Program-made: the position numbers and the translations under genes
NCBI RefSeq assembly: GCF_000711885.1
Contig: NZ_JONK01000024.1
Location: forward strand, 1-64,000
Reading direction: 5' to 3'
DNA from: Chromobacterium haemolyticum DSM 19808
Lineage (GTDB): Bacteria > Pseudomonadota > Gammaproteobacteria > Burkholderiales > Chromobacteriaceae
DNA: 64,000 nucleotides
The notes under the pieces: generated by a model
What the model saw: only the letters and a program-made list of their open reading frames with translations
What the model was told of the DNA's origin: nothing
The model's database searches: none
In this document: positions 15,783-24,361 of the stretch, piece by piece
Position numbering within the stretch: the stretch's first letter is position 1
How the letters are laid out: each line of letters starts with the position of its first letter

Positions 15783-18700
15783 TACAAAGCCTCCTTGCGT
15801 GCGCGTACGCGCTGTCGATAGGCGCGCGCGCCGTCGACGTCAATCATTGGGGAAAGGTCCGCGTCGCCCGAATCGGCACGCTCGGCGAGCGCCCGTATCG
15901 TGGCAAGCGAAAAGAAATCGACCAGCGGGGGAACGGCGACGCCGCGCGACGCCAACAGCGCGCGCAGCCGCACCACGTGCATCGACGTGGCGCCCGCGTC
16001 GAAGAAGCCCTGCTGGGGGTCTATCTCGACGCCGACCACTTCGGCGAACGCGGCCAGCATCGTCGCCTCCAGCGAGTCGTCGCGCCGCGCGGCCGCCGCG
16101 GGCTTCGCCGACGCGGGAGCCGGGGCCGCCAGCGCGGCGAGACGCGCGCGGTCCACCTTGCCGTTCGCCGTCAGCGGCAACGCGTCCAACACCGTCACGT
16201 GATGCGGCTGCATATAGGCGGGCAGATGCAGAACCAGCTTGGCGCGCACGGCCGCAACGATATCTCCGTCGTAATCCGGCCGCGCGACCACATGCAGCTG
16301 GATGGCCGTCGCATTGTTGCGCCGGACCACCGAGGCCACCGCCCGCGCCAGGCAACCTGCGCGCATCGCCGCCGCTTCGATCTCGCCCAGTTCGATCCGA
16401 TAGCCCTGCACCTTGACCTGCCCGTCCATCCGTCCGAGCAGCTCAAGCTCGCCGTCGGGCTGCCAGCGCGCAAGATCGCCGGTGCGGTAGAGCCTGCGGC
16501 CCTCGGCATCGATGAAGAAACGGCGCTGGGTTTCCGCCTCGTTGCCCAGATAGGCGAGCGCGAGGCCGCGGCCGCCCAGCAGCAGTTCGCCCACCACGCC
16601 GTCCGGGCGCTCCCGGCCGTCCGGCGCGCGCACGAAACATTGCTGATTGGACAGCGGCCTGCCGTAGGGAATGGACGCCAGCACCGCGTCCTCGGGCGCG
16701 ATCGGATGCACCACCGACCAAATCGACACCTCCGTCGCCCCGCCCAGGCTGATGGGCCGCAACGCCGGAAACGCGTCGCGCAGCCGCCCGGCCAGACCGG
16801 GCGCGATCCAGTCGCCGCTCAACAGCGCCAGCCGCAGATCCGGCGAGCGCGGCGCGGCCACGTCCAGCAATAATTCGAGCACGGCCGGCACGGAATTCCA
16901 GATCGTGATCCGGCCGTCGCAGAGCGCCTGGGCCATCGCGTCGGGGTCCCGAGCCCGCTCGGGGAAAACCACCTCGCCGCCGACCGCGAGCAGACCGAAG
17001 ATGTCGTAGACCGATAAGTCGAAAGCCAGCGAGGACACGCATAGCGTGCGATCCGCCGGACCGACCGCGAAACGCTCGTTGATGTCGTCTATCGTGTTCG
17101 CCGCGGCCTCGTGCGCAATCAACACCCCCTTCGGCCGCCCAGTAGAACCGGAAGTGAAAATCACGTAGGCCGCGTCCCCGGCCTCAAGGTCCGGAGCCGG
17201 ACCCGCGTCGCCGGGCGGCAGAGGCAAATCAAGACGCAACGCTTGCACCGGCAGCGTCCAGCCGCCCTCGCTCACCACCGCGTGGCGGGCGCCGGCTTCG
17301 CCGAGCAGCTCCTCGATGCGCGCGGCCGGCCAAGACGGTTCTATCGGCAGGTAGACCGCGCCCGCCATCACGATGCCCAACAGCGCAGCCACCGCCCGCG
17401 GCCCCGGCGCGACGATGGCCGCCACCACGTCGCCGCGGGCCACGCCGCTTTGCCGCAGCGCGCCGGCGATGTCCTCCGCCTGGCGCAGCAGCTCGCCGTA
17501 GCTCAGCGTCGCCGCGCCCTGCCTGACCGCGACGGCCTCCGGCGCGGTCCGCGCCTGCCGGATGATGGGCGTTTCCAGCCGGCGCGGCGCGCGCTCCGCC
17601 TCGGTGGCGTTGACGGCCTCTCGCCGCGCCGCCTGCTCCGGCGCGAGCCGGGCCACCGTCGGCCGCTCAAGGGCAGCGGCTTCAGTCGCCATCGTTTCCA
17701 GCGCGCCGAGGAAAGCGTCGAACATCGTGTCTATCATGCCCTCGGGGAACAACTGGGCGACGAACTCCCACATCACCAGCAGCCTATCGCCGCGACGGCC
17801 GAGGACAGCGTGCAACGACACCTGCGGCGTCGGATTGGCCATATCGACCACGCGGCCAATGCCGTCCAGGATGGACAGGTCGTCCGCCGGGTCGCCGGAC
17901 AACAAACTGGTCAACACAACCGGCATCAATACCGGCGCGCCGTTGCGGCGGCTCAACTCGCGCAGGATAGACACGCCGGAGCACCACGGGGCGTCCAGAT
18001 CCGCCCACACTTGCCGCTGCACCTCCCGGGCGAACGCGGCAAACGACTCATGGCGCTCGCTCAGCGACAGCAAAGCGTTGCTGGTGTAATCGCCTATCGC
18101 CTGTCCGGCCTGCTCCGCCCGCGTGTTGCAAGTCACATTGAGCGTGAACGCATGCGCCGCCGTCCACAGCCGCAAGGTGTCGGCGAAGGCGGCGATGCAC
18201 AGCGAAGTCAGCGTGACCCCAAGCCCCTGCGCGCGCGCCGCCAACGCGGCGGACAGGGCGGCGGGCAATTCACGGCGGCGGCCGGCGAAGCGCGGTTCGG
18301 CCACGTCGGCCAGCGCCATCTTCATCGGCAATTCAGGCGCGGGCGCGATGGCTTCCACCCGACGCAACCAAGCCTCGCGCTGCTCGCCGGTCGGCGTCGC
18401 CGGCGTCATCGGCGTGATCAGTTGCGCGGGAACATCGCCGGCCGCTCCGCGCGCCAGTTCGGCCATCAGTTGCAGAAAGCTGCGCAGATCGCCGGCCAAC
18501 AAGCCAAGCCGCATGTGCAGGATGGCCGTGCTGTCCGTCAGGCGGGTCACCGCCGCGACCACGGGCGGCCCGTCGCGCTCGGCCAGGCTCGCGCGCGTCG
18601 CCTCCAGACGTTCGGCGGCCTCCGCCGCATCGAGTCCGCGCAAATCCTGCGGCGGCAACAAGGGGTCGTAAGCGAGCGCGTCGAACACCCCGCGCCCATC

Positions 18701-20875
18701 GGCGCCCACCGTCATCCGCAAAGACGGATGGCGCGCGACCAGGCTCGCTAGACGCCGGCCCAGTTCCGGCGCGCGCGCGGCGTCGATCTCGAAGTCCACT
18801 CGGATGTGCGGCGACACGCTGCCCAGCGGCACGCCGCCCTGCTGGCCTATCCAATAAGCTTGCTGCATCTCGGACAGCTCGAACGGCTCTCCCGCCGCAT
18901 AGCCGCGAACCGAAACAGGCGCAGCGCTTCCATCATGCCGGGCTCTGGCGGCAACGATCTCGCGCCTCAGTTGCTCGGCCGAGAGCGCGAACAGCGTCGC
19001 GAACGACAATTCCACGCCGTGGCGCGCCCGCGCCATGGCGGCAAGCCGCGCGGCCGACAGCGAATCCAGCCCCAGATCGATCAGCCTGGCGTCGGGCGTC
19101 GCCGCCGCGCCGGGCACAAAACTCGAGATCTCGGCGAGAATCGCGTCGTCGCTCATGGCGGCGGCGTCATCGGCGATGATGCTCAGTTCACCGCGCAGCA
19201 GCGCGTCGCGGGTGGCGCTGCGCCGGGTTTTGCCGCTGGACGTGCGCAGGATGCTGCCGCGCCGCAGCAGCGCGACGCGCGCCGGCGCCACGCCGTGCTC
19301 CCGCGCAAGCGCCGCGCGAATCACCGGCAGAATCTCGCGGGCATCCGCCTCCTCGCAGCCGCCGCGCACCTCCGCGCCGATCAAAACCTCTTCGCCCTCC
19401 TCCCCGTCGACGGCGGCGGCGAATACGCGCCCCATTCGAATGGACGGGTGGCAGGCCGACACGGAGTCTTCGAGATCGTGGCTGTAAAAATTCCGCCCGC
19501 CGACAATGATCAAATCCTTCAGCCGGCTGGTCACGAACAGATCGCCGTCGTACAGAAAACCAAGATCGCCGGTTCTCAACCAGACGCCATCGTCATCGGC
19601 CAGCCTCGCGCCGAAGATCTCGCGCGACTCCTCAGGGCGGCGCCAGTAGCTGTCGGCAACCGTGCTTCCAGACACCCAGATTTCGCCGACGACATCCGCC
19701 GCGCACGGCTCGCGCGTGTCCGGATCGACAATCCGGACGCGCGTATCGATCAGACTCGAACCGCAGGCTGCCAACTCAACTCCGTCCGCCTCTGGCGACA
19801 CCCGGCCTCGCGCCAGCGCGTCTCGCCCGAAGCGCACGCCGCGCGTGCCCTCGCCGCATCGGCCAGCGGTCACTTTCAGCGTAGCCTCGGCCAGGCCGTA
19901 GCCCGGCGCCACCACGGACGGCTTCAGTCCAAACGGCGCGAAGGCCGCCTCGAAACGGCGCACGGTGTCGCAGCGCACGGGTTCCGCGCCGTTCAACGCG
20001 TAACGCAGCGACGACAGATCGGTCCCCGGCGCGAGATCCGCCGCGCGGTCCGCGCACAAGGCATAGGCGAAATTCGGCGCGGCGGTGTGGGTGCCCCGCC
20101 GCGCCTCGATGGCGCGCAGCCAGGACATGGGCTGGGCTACGAATTTCTCCGGCGCCATCAAATAGGCGGGAAAACCGCATTGCAAGGGGGTGAGAATGCC
20201 GTACACCAGGCCCATATCGTGAAAGTACGGCAGCCAACTGATCATCACGCTGTCCGCGTCGTGCATCGCGCCGCGATCAAGATCCTCTATCGTCGCCCAC
20301 AGCCCGGTCTGCGTGACCACGACACCCTGCGGCGTGCGCGTGGACCCCGAGGTGTACTGAAGCAAAACCGGACTGCCTTCGCCGGCGGCGCGCAAAAAGG
20401 GCGCGGCGCCCTCGGTTTCGTCCGTGCGCATCCAGCGCAGGTCAGGCAAGGCGTCTCGCGCCTCAGCCGTCAGCGCGATGACCGCGCCGCAGTCCTCTGC
20501 GATCGCAAGCAACGTGTCCCGGCCGTGACGCGGCGCCACCGGCACGGGAATCACGCCGGCCAGGCAGCAGCCAAAGAAAGCCGGAAGGAAATCGAGAGGT
20601 TCCTGATAGACCAGCATCACCCGGTCGCCGGTCTCGGTCGCTTGCGCCAGACGCGCGGCGATGCCGGACGCCCGTTCGCACAGCCCCGCATAGCTGAGCG
20701 CGATGTTTTTCACCGGATCGGCCGACGCGTAGGCGAGACGATCGGGACTCGCCTCCGCCCGCCACAGCAACTGCCGGGCGATGCTCAGCGCTTCGCGATG
20801 CGGAAAAGCATGATGAGGTCCGAACTTGTCCGCGGCGGATATGCGCCGCGATGCGACATCGGAAGAGGAATACAT
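15782..20875 (-). CDS. depA: Loading protein: FAAL-ACP-C(Cy-like)-A(Cys)-PCP (DepA-like)
   Basis: First assembly-line protein, 1697 aa. Start chosen at 20875 because GGAGG lies seven bases upstream; an ATG 18 codons earlier lacks this. Residues about 25-560 form a fatty-acyl-AMP ligase (QYTSGSTRTPQG at 173-184, WLPYFHDMG at 214, TGDLG at 435, SSGKTRR at 546). An ACP with Ser605 (LGLDSL) follows. Residues about 660-1080 look like a condensation domain of heterocyclization ancestry (FELSEMQQAYWIG), but its D(x4)D motif reads G(x4)D (LHMRLGLLAGDLRSF, 786-800). The A domain (about 1100-1560, TSGSTGRPKG at 1241) has the exact Cys code D-L-Y-N-L-S-L-I-W. A C-terminal PCP (DAGATSM) closes it. This fits cysteine as the starter of FK228. 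What the FAAL-ACP loads is not clear. Confidence 0.85.
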   Translation of the reverse strand: MYSSSDVASRRISAADKFGPHHAFPHREALSIARQLLWRAEASPDRLAYASADPVKNIALSYAGLCERASGIAARLAQATETGDRVMLVYQEPLDFLPAFFGCCLAGVIPVPVAPRHGRDTLLAIAEDCGAVIALTAEARDALPDLRWMRTDETEGAAPFLRAAGEGSPVLLQYTSGSTRTPQGVVVTQTGLWATIEDLDRGAMHDADSVMISWLPYFHDMGLVYGILTPLQCGFPAYLMAPEKFVAQPMSWLRAIEARRGTHTAAPNFAYALCADRAADLAPGTDLSSLRYALNGAEPVRCDTVRRFEAAFAPFGLKPSVVAPGYGLAEATLKVTAGRCGEGTRGVRFGRDALARGRVSPEADGVELAACGSSLIDTRVRIVDPDTREPCAADVVGEIWVSGSTVADSYWRRPEESREIFGARLADDDGVWLRTGDLGFLYDGDLFVTSRLKDLIIVGGRNFYSHDLEDSVSACHPSIRMGRVFAAAVDGEEGEEVLIGAEVRGGCEEADAREILPVIRAALAREHGVAPARVALLRRGSILRTSSGKTRRSATRDALLRGELSIIADDAAAMSDDAILAEISSFVPGAAATPDARLIDLGLDSLSAARLAAMARARHGVELSFATLFALSAEQLRREIVAARARHDGSAAPVSVRGYAAGEPFELSEMQQAYWIGQQGGVPLGSVSPHIRVDFEIDAARAPELGRRLASLVARHPSLRMTVGADGRGVFDALAYDPLLPPQDLRGLDAAEAAERLEATRASLAERDGPPVVAAVTRLTDSTAILHMRLGLLAGDLRSFLQLMAELARGAAGDVPAQLITPMTPATPTGEQREAWLRRVEAIAPAPELPMKMALADVAEPRFAGRRRELPAALSAALAARAQGLGVTLTSLCIAAFADTLRLWTAAHAFTLNVTCNTRAEQAGQAIGDYTSNALLSLSERHESFAAFAREVQRQVWADLDAPWCSGVSILRELSRRNGAPVLMPVVLTSLLSGDPADDLSILDGIGRVVDMANPTPQVSLHAVLGRRGDRLLVMWEFVAQLFPEGMIDTMFDAFLGALETMATEAAALERPTVARLAPEQAARREAVNATEAERAPRRLETPIIRQARTAPEAVAVRQGAATLSYGELLRQAEDIAGALRQSGVARGDVVAAIVAPGPRAVAALLGIVMAGAVYLPIEPSWPAARIEELLGEAGARHAVVSEGGWTLPVQALRLDLPLPPGDAGPAPDLEAGDAAYVIFTSGSTGRPKGVLIAHEAAANTIDDINERFAVGPADRTLCVSSLAFDLSVYDIFGLLAVGGEVVFPERARDPDAMAQALCDGRITIWNSVPAVLELLLDVAAPRSPDLRLALLSGDWIAPGLAGRLRDAFPALRPISLGGATEVSIWSVVHPIAPEDAVLASIPYGRPLSNQQCFVRAPDGRERPDGVVGELLLGGRGLALAYLGNEAETQRRFFIDAEGRRLYRTGDLARWQPDGELELLGRMDGQVKVQGYRIELGEIEAAAMRAGCLARAVASVVRRNNATAIQLHVVARPDYDGDIVAAVRAKLVLHLPAYMQPHHVTVLDALPLTANGKVDRARLAALAAPAPASAKPAAAARRDDSLEATMLAAFAEVVGVEIDPQQGFFDAGATSMHVVRLRALLASRGVAVPPLVDFFSLATIRALAERADSGDADLSPMIDVDGARAYRQRVRARKEAL

Positions 20876-21112
20876 TGCAAGACCTCCATGTATCGACAAC
20901 TGCTCCGGGAATTCGCGGCGAGCGCCCATCGAAATAAGCCCGTGCGGCCTAAGTCGAATCGTCGCTTCGCCTTCACTGGGCCGACTTTCGCCGTCACCCT
21001 GCCGCTCGTTCAGCCACGGCGAATGCCGCGATGATCGCGAGGACTTTGAATACGGGCCGGGCCGTAGCCCGCCCCATTCAAGAAGCAGTCATGCTGTTTT
21101 GATATATTCCGC

Positions 21113-21138
21113 CCTGTCGAAACCATGTCCTCGACAGG
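21113..21138. promoter_or_regulatory. Perfect 8-bp inverted repeat, possible operator of depA operon
   Basis: CCTGTCGA and TCGACAGG are exact reverse complements separated by ten bases. The site lies about 240 bp upstream of the depA-like start, next to a TATATC stretch on the minus strand that could be part of a -10 box. Dyads of this size are bound by LysR/OxyR-type regulators, and FK228 synthesis is known to have such a pathway regulator (DepR, not in this window). A transcript hairpin is the other explanation. Confidence 0.35.
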
Positions 21139-21507
21139 TTGGCGAGGATCATCCCTTCGTTTTCACGTAAGGATGCGTGACGCGTGCGCAGCGGTTTGCC
21201 CAAGCAGCGTTTGAATCAAGTGAATAGGATTTACAGTGTGTCTCATGCGCCGTAATCGGACTTTCTTTTGAGATGATTCGATATCATTTCAGCGATCAAA
21301 TCATTGCGAATCAGCATTGCTTTAATAATTTGCATGGCTATTTTTCCGTGTAGCCCCAAATTAGGAAAACGCAATGAATATTGATGCTAAAATTGTTTTC
21401 GTGTAGATTTATTTGATCGCTTTAATTCAAAAAATCCCATGCGGGAAGAATGAAGCGTCAGCACTATACTGAAAGACCTCTAGGAAAAGCATCCCCCGAA
21501 CTGCCAG

Positions 21508-21835
21508 TTACCACTTCAGCCGATTTACGGCTTGTATTTTTTGAAATACAGATTTTCGCGGCGATATCAAAGATTTAAGCGCCGCGAATTGGATCGACAA
21601 AAAAAGATCCGGATCGATGAATTCAACTCCAATCGACATGACAATTACGGCATAAATCACCGGCAGTTGTTTAATTAATTGATCCAATACCGGCAAATTC
21701 TTAATTAAAGAAAATAAATATAAGAATGATGCCTAGTAGCGAAACATCCACCGCAATTGACAAAAGCATAAAGTTTGCATCAAAAACAATGTGTTTGGCA
21801 TATTCAATTTTCTTAATAATGCAGGAGGCCGGTCG
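21508..21835 (-). pseudogene. Possible remnant of a small membrane protein (frameshifted)
   Basis: On the minus strand one frame runs through a hydrophobic segment (MLLSIAVDVSLLGIILIFIF) and stops near 21700. The overlapping frame continues as LIKNLPVLDQLIKQLPVIYA and another hydrophobic stretch (VIVMSIGVEF), stopping at 21508. A single shift would join them into one polypeptide with at least two membrane-like segments. No clear ribosome site or family is recognised. It could equally be chance open sequence in AT-rich DNA. Confidence 0.2.
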
Positions 21836-21877
21836 ATCGCATCGGCCATCTTCTCTGCCTCAGGACAAGGAGAAGCG

Positions 21878-21996
21878 CTTAGAACCGCTAACGAATCCTC
21901 GCAGAGAACCTGAGCCAAGGCGCGCCAACGCAGGCAGTGCAAGTCGTACGGCAAGGAGGCGCAACGCAGGATCAGGGGTTTGGTTAGCGGCTCCTA
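21878..21996. repeat. MITE-like element with imperfect terminal inverted repeats
   Basis: The ends read CTTAGAACCGCTAACGAATCC and, on the other strand, CTAGGAGCCGCTAACCAAACC; they share CCGCTAAC and lie about 120 bp apart. The TTAG/CTAG edges resemble YTAR targets of IS5-group elements. No coding sequence inside. A related end motif (GGCTAACAAAACCC) occurs at 55791. Confidence 0.45.
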
Positions 21997-22107
21997 GCGC
22001 CAACTTGGCTTGAGACACGGAAAGGATGCTCCGACACGCCGCGGGAGATAGAGGAAAAGAAGAAGGGGAAAACGATGCCTTCGTTGGGGGCCGGGAAGAT
22101 GAAGAGA

Positions 22108-22143
22108 AGCGCCGCCCCATGAGCAAGGCCGGCGCTATTTTTT
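22108..22143 (+). terminator. Hairpin with T-run on plus strand
   Basis: AGCGCCG pairs with CGGCGCT over a 15-base loop and is followed by six T. It would end plus-strand transcription, but no plus-strand gene precedes it, so it may be a relic. Confidence 0.35.
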
Positions 22144-22223
22144 ATGACGCATGGCGGCGAGCATCCCTCCCCGCGCTGACGCGCTAGCCCAGGACGGGCT
22201 GCGCGCGGACTTTGAACCGCGGC

Positions 22224-23393
22224 TTACTCCGCGGCAGCCTGGGCGCGCAGCAAAGCCGCCAGTCTGGCGATGCCTATCTCTATGCGCTCTGGAGAAGCAT
22301 GGCTGAAATTCAGGCGCATATAGCCGAGGTTCTGTTCCGGCTCCGGAAAGAATGCTTCGCCCGGCATGAAGGCGACATTCTGCTGCAAAGCCAGCGGCAG
22401 CAGCTTGCGGGTATCCCTGAGTTGCTTCAGCTTGAGCCAGAAAAACAACCCGCCTTGCGGCAGCTGCCAATCGGCCAAATCCGCGAAATGCCGCTGCAGC
22501 GAAGCCTGCATCGCGTCGCGTCCGACGCGATACACCTCGCGCAGCCCCAGCAAACGTTGTTCATAGCCGGGATCCCGCAACTGGCGGGCAATGAACCACT
22601 GCGCCGGACGGTTGGTGTGCAGATCGGTCGCCTGCTTCAGACGCATCAAATAGGGGTACAGCTCCGGCGAGGCAATCAGGAAACCGACGCGCAAGCCGGG
22701 CGCCAGGGTTTTGGAAAAGGAACCGGAATAAATCCAAGGCGCGTTCTTCAAATGGCTGACCAACGGCGCCGGCGCCTCGCCGTCGTAACTGAGGGCGCGG
22801 TAAGGATCGTCTTCGATCAAGGGCACTCCGGCAGCGTCGATGGCGGCAGCCAGCGCTTGCCGGTCTTCGGCGCTGTAACAGCTGCCCGCCGGGTTCTGAA
22901 AACTGGGAATCAGGTAACAGCAGCGCGGCCGCGCCTGTTCCAACGCAGCGGCCAAGGCCTGCGGCTCCAGCCTGCCGTCCCGTTGTCCCACCGCGTGAAC
23001 ACGTGCGCCGAAGAGCTTGAAAGCCTGCAAGGCGGCTAGATAAGTCGGCCCTTCGGTCACAACCGGCGTGCCGGGATCGATGAATAGCTTGGCGCACAAA
23101 TCGATGCTCTGCTGCGAACCAGACAGCACCAACACCTGCTCAGCCTCGCAACTTATGCCCATGCGCCGCGCCTGCTCCGCGATCAGCTCGCGCAACTCCG
23201 GCTCCCCTTCGCTGGCCCCGTACTGCGCCATGGCCGCCGGCATCCCGGTAAAATCCAAGGGCGGCAGGCACTGGCTGGCCGGCAGGCCGCCGGCGAAAGA
23301 GATCATCTGCGGCTGTTGCGCCGCCGCCAGTATTTCCCGGATCAGCGAGCCGCTGAGCCGTTCGATGCGCTCTGAAAACATGGTACTCTGCAT
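22224..23393 (-). CDS. PLP-dependent aminotransferase, class I/II (MocR/LysN-like)
   Basis: 389-aa fold-type I aminotransferase. Visible marks are MISFAGGLPASQ near the N-terminus, LSGSQQSIDL, the PLP-contacting NPAGSCY and DDPYRAL, and the Schiff-base lysine in GSFSKTLAPGLRVGF. The family transfers amino groups from amino acids such as 2-aminoadipate, aromatic or branched substrates to 2-oxoglutarate. It is read divergently from a MarR gene with a perfect palindrome between them. It stands closest to the depA-like operon; FK228 synthesis needs an aminotransferase (DepM) for cysteine deamination, but nothing here proves this is that enzyme. An ordinary amino-acid aminotransferase under MarR control is as likely. 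Confidence 0.85.
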   Translation of the reverse strand: MQSTMFSERIERLSGSLIREILAAAQQPQMISFAGGLPASQCLPPLDFTGMPAAMAQYGASEGEPELRELIAEQARRMGISCEAEQVLVLSGSQQSIDLCAKLFIDPGTPVVTEGPTYLAALQAFKLFGARVHAVGQRDGRLEPQALAAALEQARPRCCYLIPSFQNPAGSCYSAEDRQALAAAIDAAGVPLIEDDPYRALSYDGEAPAPLVSHLKNAPWIYSGSFSKTLAPGLRVGFLIASPELYPYLMRLKQATDLHTNRPAQWFIARQLRDPGYEQRLLGLREVYRVGRDAMQASLQRHFADLADWQLPQGGLFFWLKLKQLRDTRKLLPLALQQNVAFMPGEAFFPEPEQNLGYMRLNFSHASPERIEIGIARLAALLRAQAAAE

Positions 23394-23420
23394 AGGCTTG
23401 TCCGCAGCTTTCTTACTAAT

Positions 23421-23435
23421 GTCAATAATATTGAC
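23421..23435. promoter_or_regulatory. 15-bp perfect palindrome, likely MarR operator
   Basis: GTCAATA-A-TATTGAC lies between the two divergent starts (23393 and 23468), 28 bp from one and 33 bp from the other. Size and position are typical for autoregulating MarR dimers. The TTGAC half also resembles a -35 box for the regulator gene, so binding would block it. Confidence 0.6.
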
Positions 23436-23467
23436 TCAATCTACCGACCACAGCAGGTTCCGTCAAC

Positions 23468-23935
23468 ATGGCTGACCTATCTCCGTCCGATGACATGCGC
23501 GCCGCCATGGAAGCCTTCTTCCATGCCTACAAAGCTTTCACCGATAAACCGGATGAAATGCTGGCCAAACGCGGCCTGGCTCGCGTGCACCACCGCATCC
23601 TTTTCTTCGTCGCCCGCTACCCCGGTTTATCGGTCAAGGATTTGCTGGCCGCGCTGGGCGTGACCAAGCAGGCCATCAACATGCCTCTGCGCCAACTGCT
23701 GGAAATGGCGCTGGTGCAAAGCGTGGCCGCGCAGCACGACAAGCGGGTCAAGCAACTGACGCTGACCCCGGAAGGACGCAAGCTGGAGGAAGCCCTTCAC
23801 CGCGAGCAACTGAAATTGCTGCAAGCGGCGTTTGGGCAAACCGGCAAGCCTGCCACCGCCGGCTGGATGCAGATCAACCGCACCCTGGCCGCGCAATCGC
23901 GGCCCGACGACGCGCCTCCGCGCGGCAAAACTTGA
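23468..23935 (+). CDS. MarR-family winged-helix regulator
   Basis: 155 aa. Residues about 35-125 form the winged helix-turn-helix: LARVHHRILFFVARYPGLSV, then LLAALGVTKQAINMPLRQLL as the recognition part and the wing DKRVKQLTLTPEGRKLEEAL. The pattern is typical of MarR/HTH_27 proteins, which bind short palindromes as dimers and are often released by a small ligand. Its divergent partner is the aminotransferase; the palindrome at 23421-23435 is the expected site. The C-terminal 20 residues are Pro/Arg-rich and probably disordered. Ligand unknown. Confidence 0.8.
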   Translation: MADLSPSDDMRAAMEAFFHAYKAFTDKPDEMLAKRGLARVHHRILFFVARYPGLSVKDLLAALGVTKQAINMPLRQLLEMALVQSVAAQHDKRVKQLTLTPEGRKLEEALHREQLKLLQAAFGQTGKPATAGWMQINRTLAAQSRPDDAPPRGKT

Positions 23936-24032
23936 CCCTGTAGCCGCTTCATGGTTTGCAATGCGCTGGCGAGGCCGAGCCTGCGCATTTCCCTGACCCA
24001 CCGCGCCGCTCCGGCGCGCCAAGGAGCACGCC

Positions 24033-24290
24033 ATGAATTGTCCCAGTTGCCAAGTCACCCTGCTGATGGGCGAGCGTCTGTCCGTCGCCATCGATTACTG
24101 CCCGCAGTGCCGCGGAGTCTGGCTGGCTCCCGGCCAGCTTGAGCGCTTATTGCAAACCCAAACTCCCGCCCCCTCGGCGGCCCCCGCCGCCTACGCCCCG
24201 TCCGCGCATGGTCGCGGCCATGACGACGAGCGCCGCCGCGGGGGTCACCACGGCGGCAAACACGGCTGGCTGCGCAAGCTATTGGACTGA
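24033..24290 (+). CDS. Small zinc-ribbon protein (TFIIB-type zf-TFIIB)
   Basis: 85 aa. CPSC at residues 3-6 and CPQC with GVWL after it (about 23-30) make a four-cysteine zinc ribbon of the zf-TFIIB family found in many bacterial proteins of unknown role. The rest is an Ala/Pro linker and a His/Arg/Gly-rich tail (HDDERRRGGHHGGKHG), which could bind metal or nucleic acid. AAGGAG lies seven bases before the ATG. It stands alone between the MarR gene and the greB terminator. Confidence 0.8.
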   Translation: MNCPSCQVTLLMGERLSVAIDYCPQCRGVWLAPGQLERLLQTQTPAPSAAPAAYAPSAHGRGHDDERRRGGHHGGKHGWLRKLLD

Positions 24291-24307
24291 TTCCGCTCCG
24301 CCAAATA

Positions 24308-24339
24308 AGAAAACGGCCCGGACTGATGTCCGGGCCGTT
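24308..24339 (-). terminator. Rho-independent terminator of greB
   Basis: AACGGCCCGGAC pairs perfectly with GTCCGGGCCGTT around a TGAT loop; on the minus strand it is followed by a T-rich run (TTTTCTTATTT). Confidence 0.85.
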
Positions 24340-24361
24340 CTCCCTCGCGTTTGCGAAAATC

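Larger units (their letters stand above)
20876..22223. other. AT-rich intergenic island upstream of depA-like operon
   Basis: About 1.35 kb without a convincing gene. The part 21100-21830 is clearly AT-rich against the surrounding GC-rich sequence. It contains the depA leader, a perfect inverted repeat (21113-21138), hydrophobic reading-frame scraps on the minus strand (21508-21835), a MITE-like element (21878-21996) and a hairpin with a T-run (22108-22143). Base composition unlike both neighbours suggests that the operon arrived by transfer or that this is a promoter island. Confidence 0.6.

Noticed and set aside
16000-16060. Possible thioesterase or release domain at the end of the depA-like protein
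   Set aside because: The end holds a PCP (DAGATSM) followed by about 70 residues with no GxSxG motif.
21000-21075. GGACTTTGAA near 21040 as a fifth copy of the 140-bp repeat
   Set aside because: Only about ten bases match the repeat end and no second arm or internal block follows.
21726-22126. Short frames in the intergenic island (21726-22013 plus, 21733-21954 and 21860-22126 minus)
   Set aside because: They run into or through the MITE-like repeat, change composition along their length and have no ribosome site.
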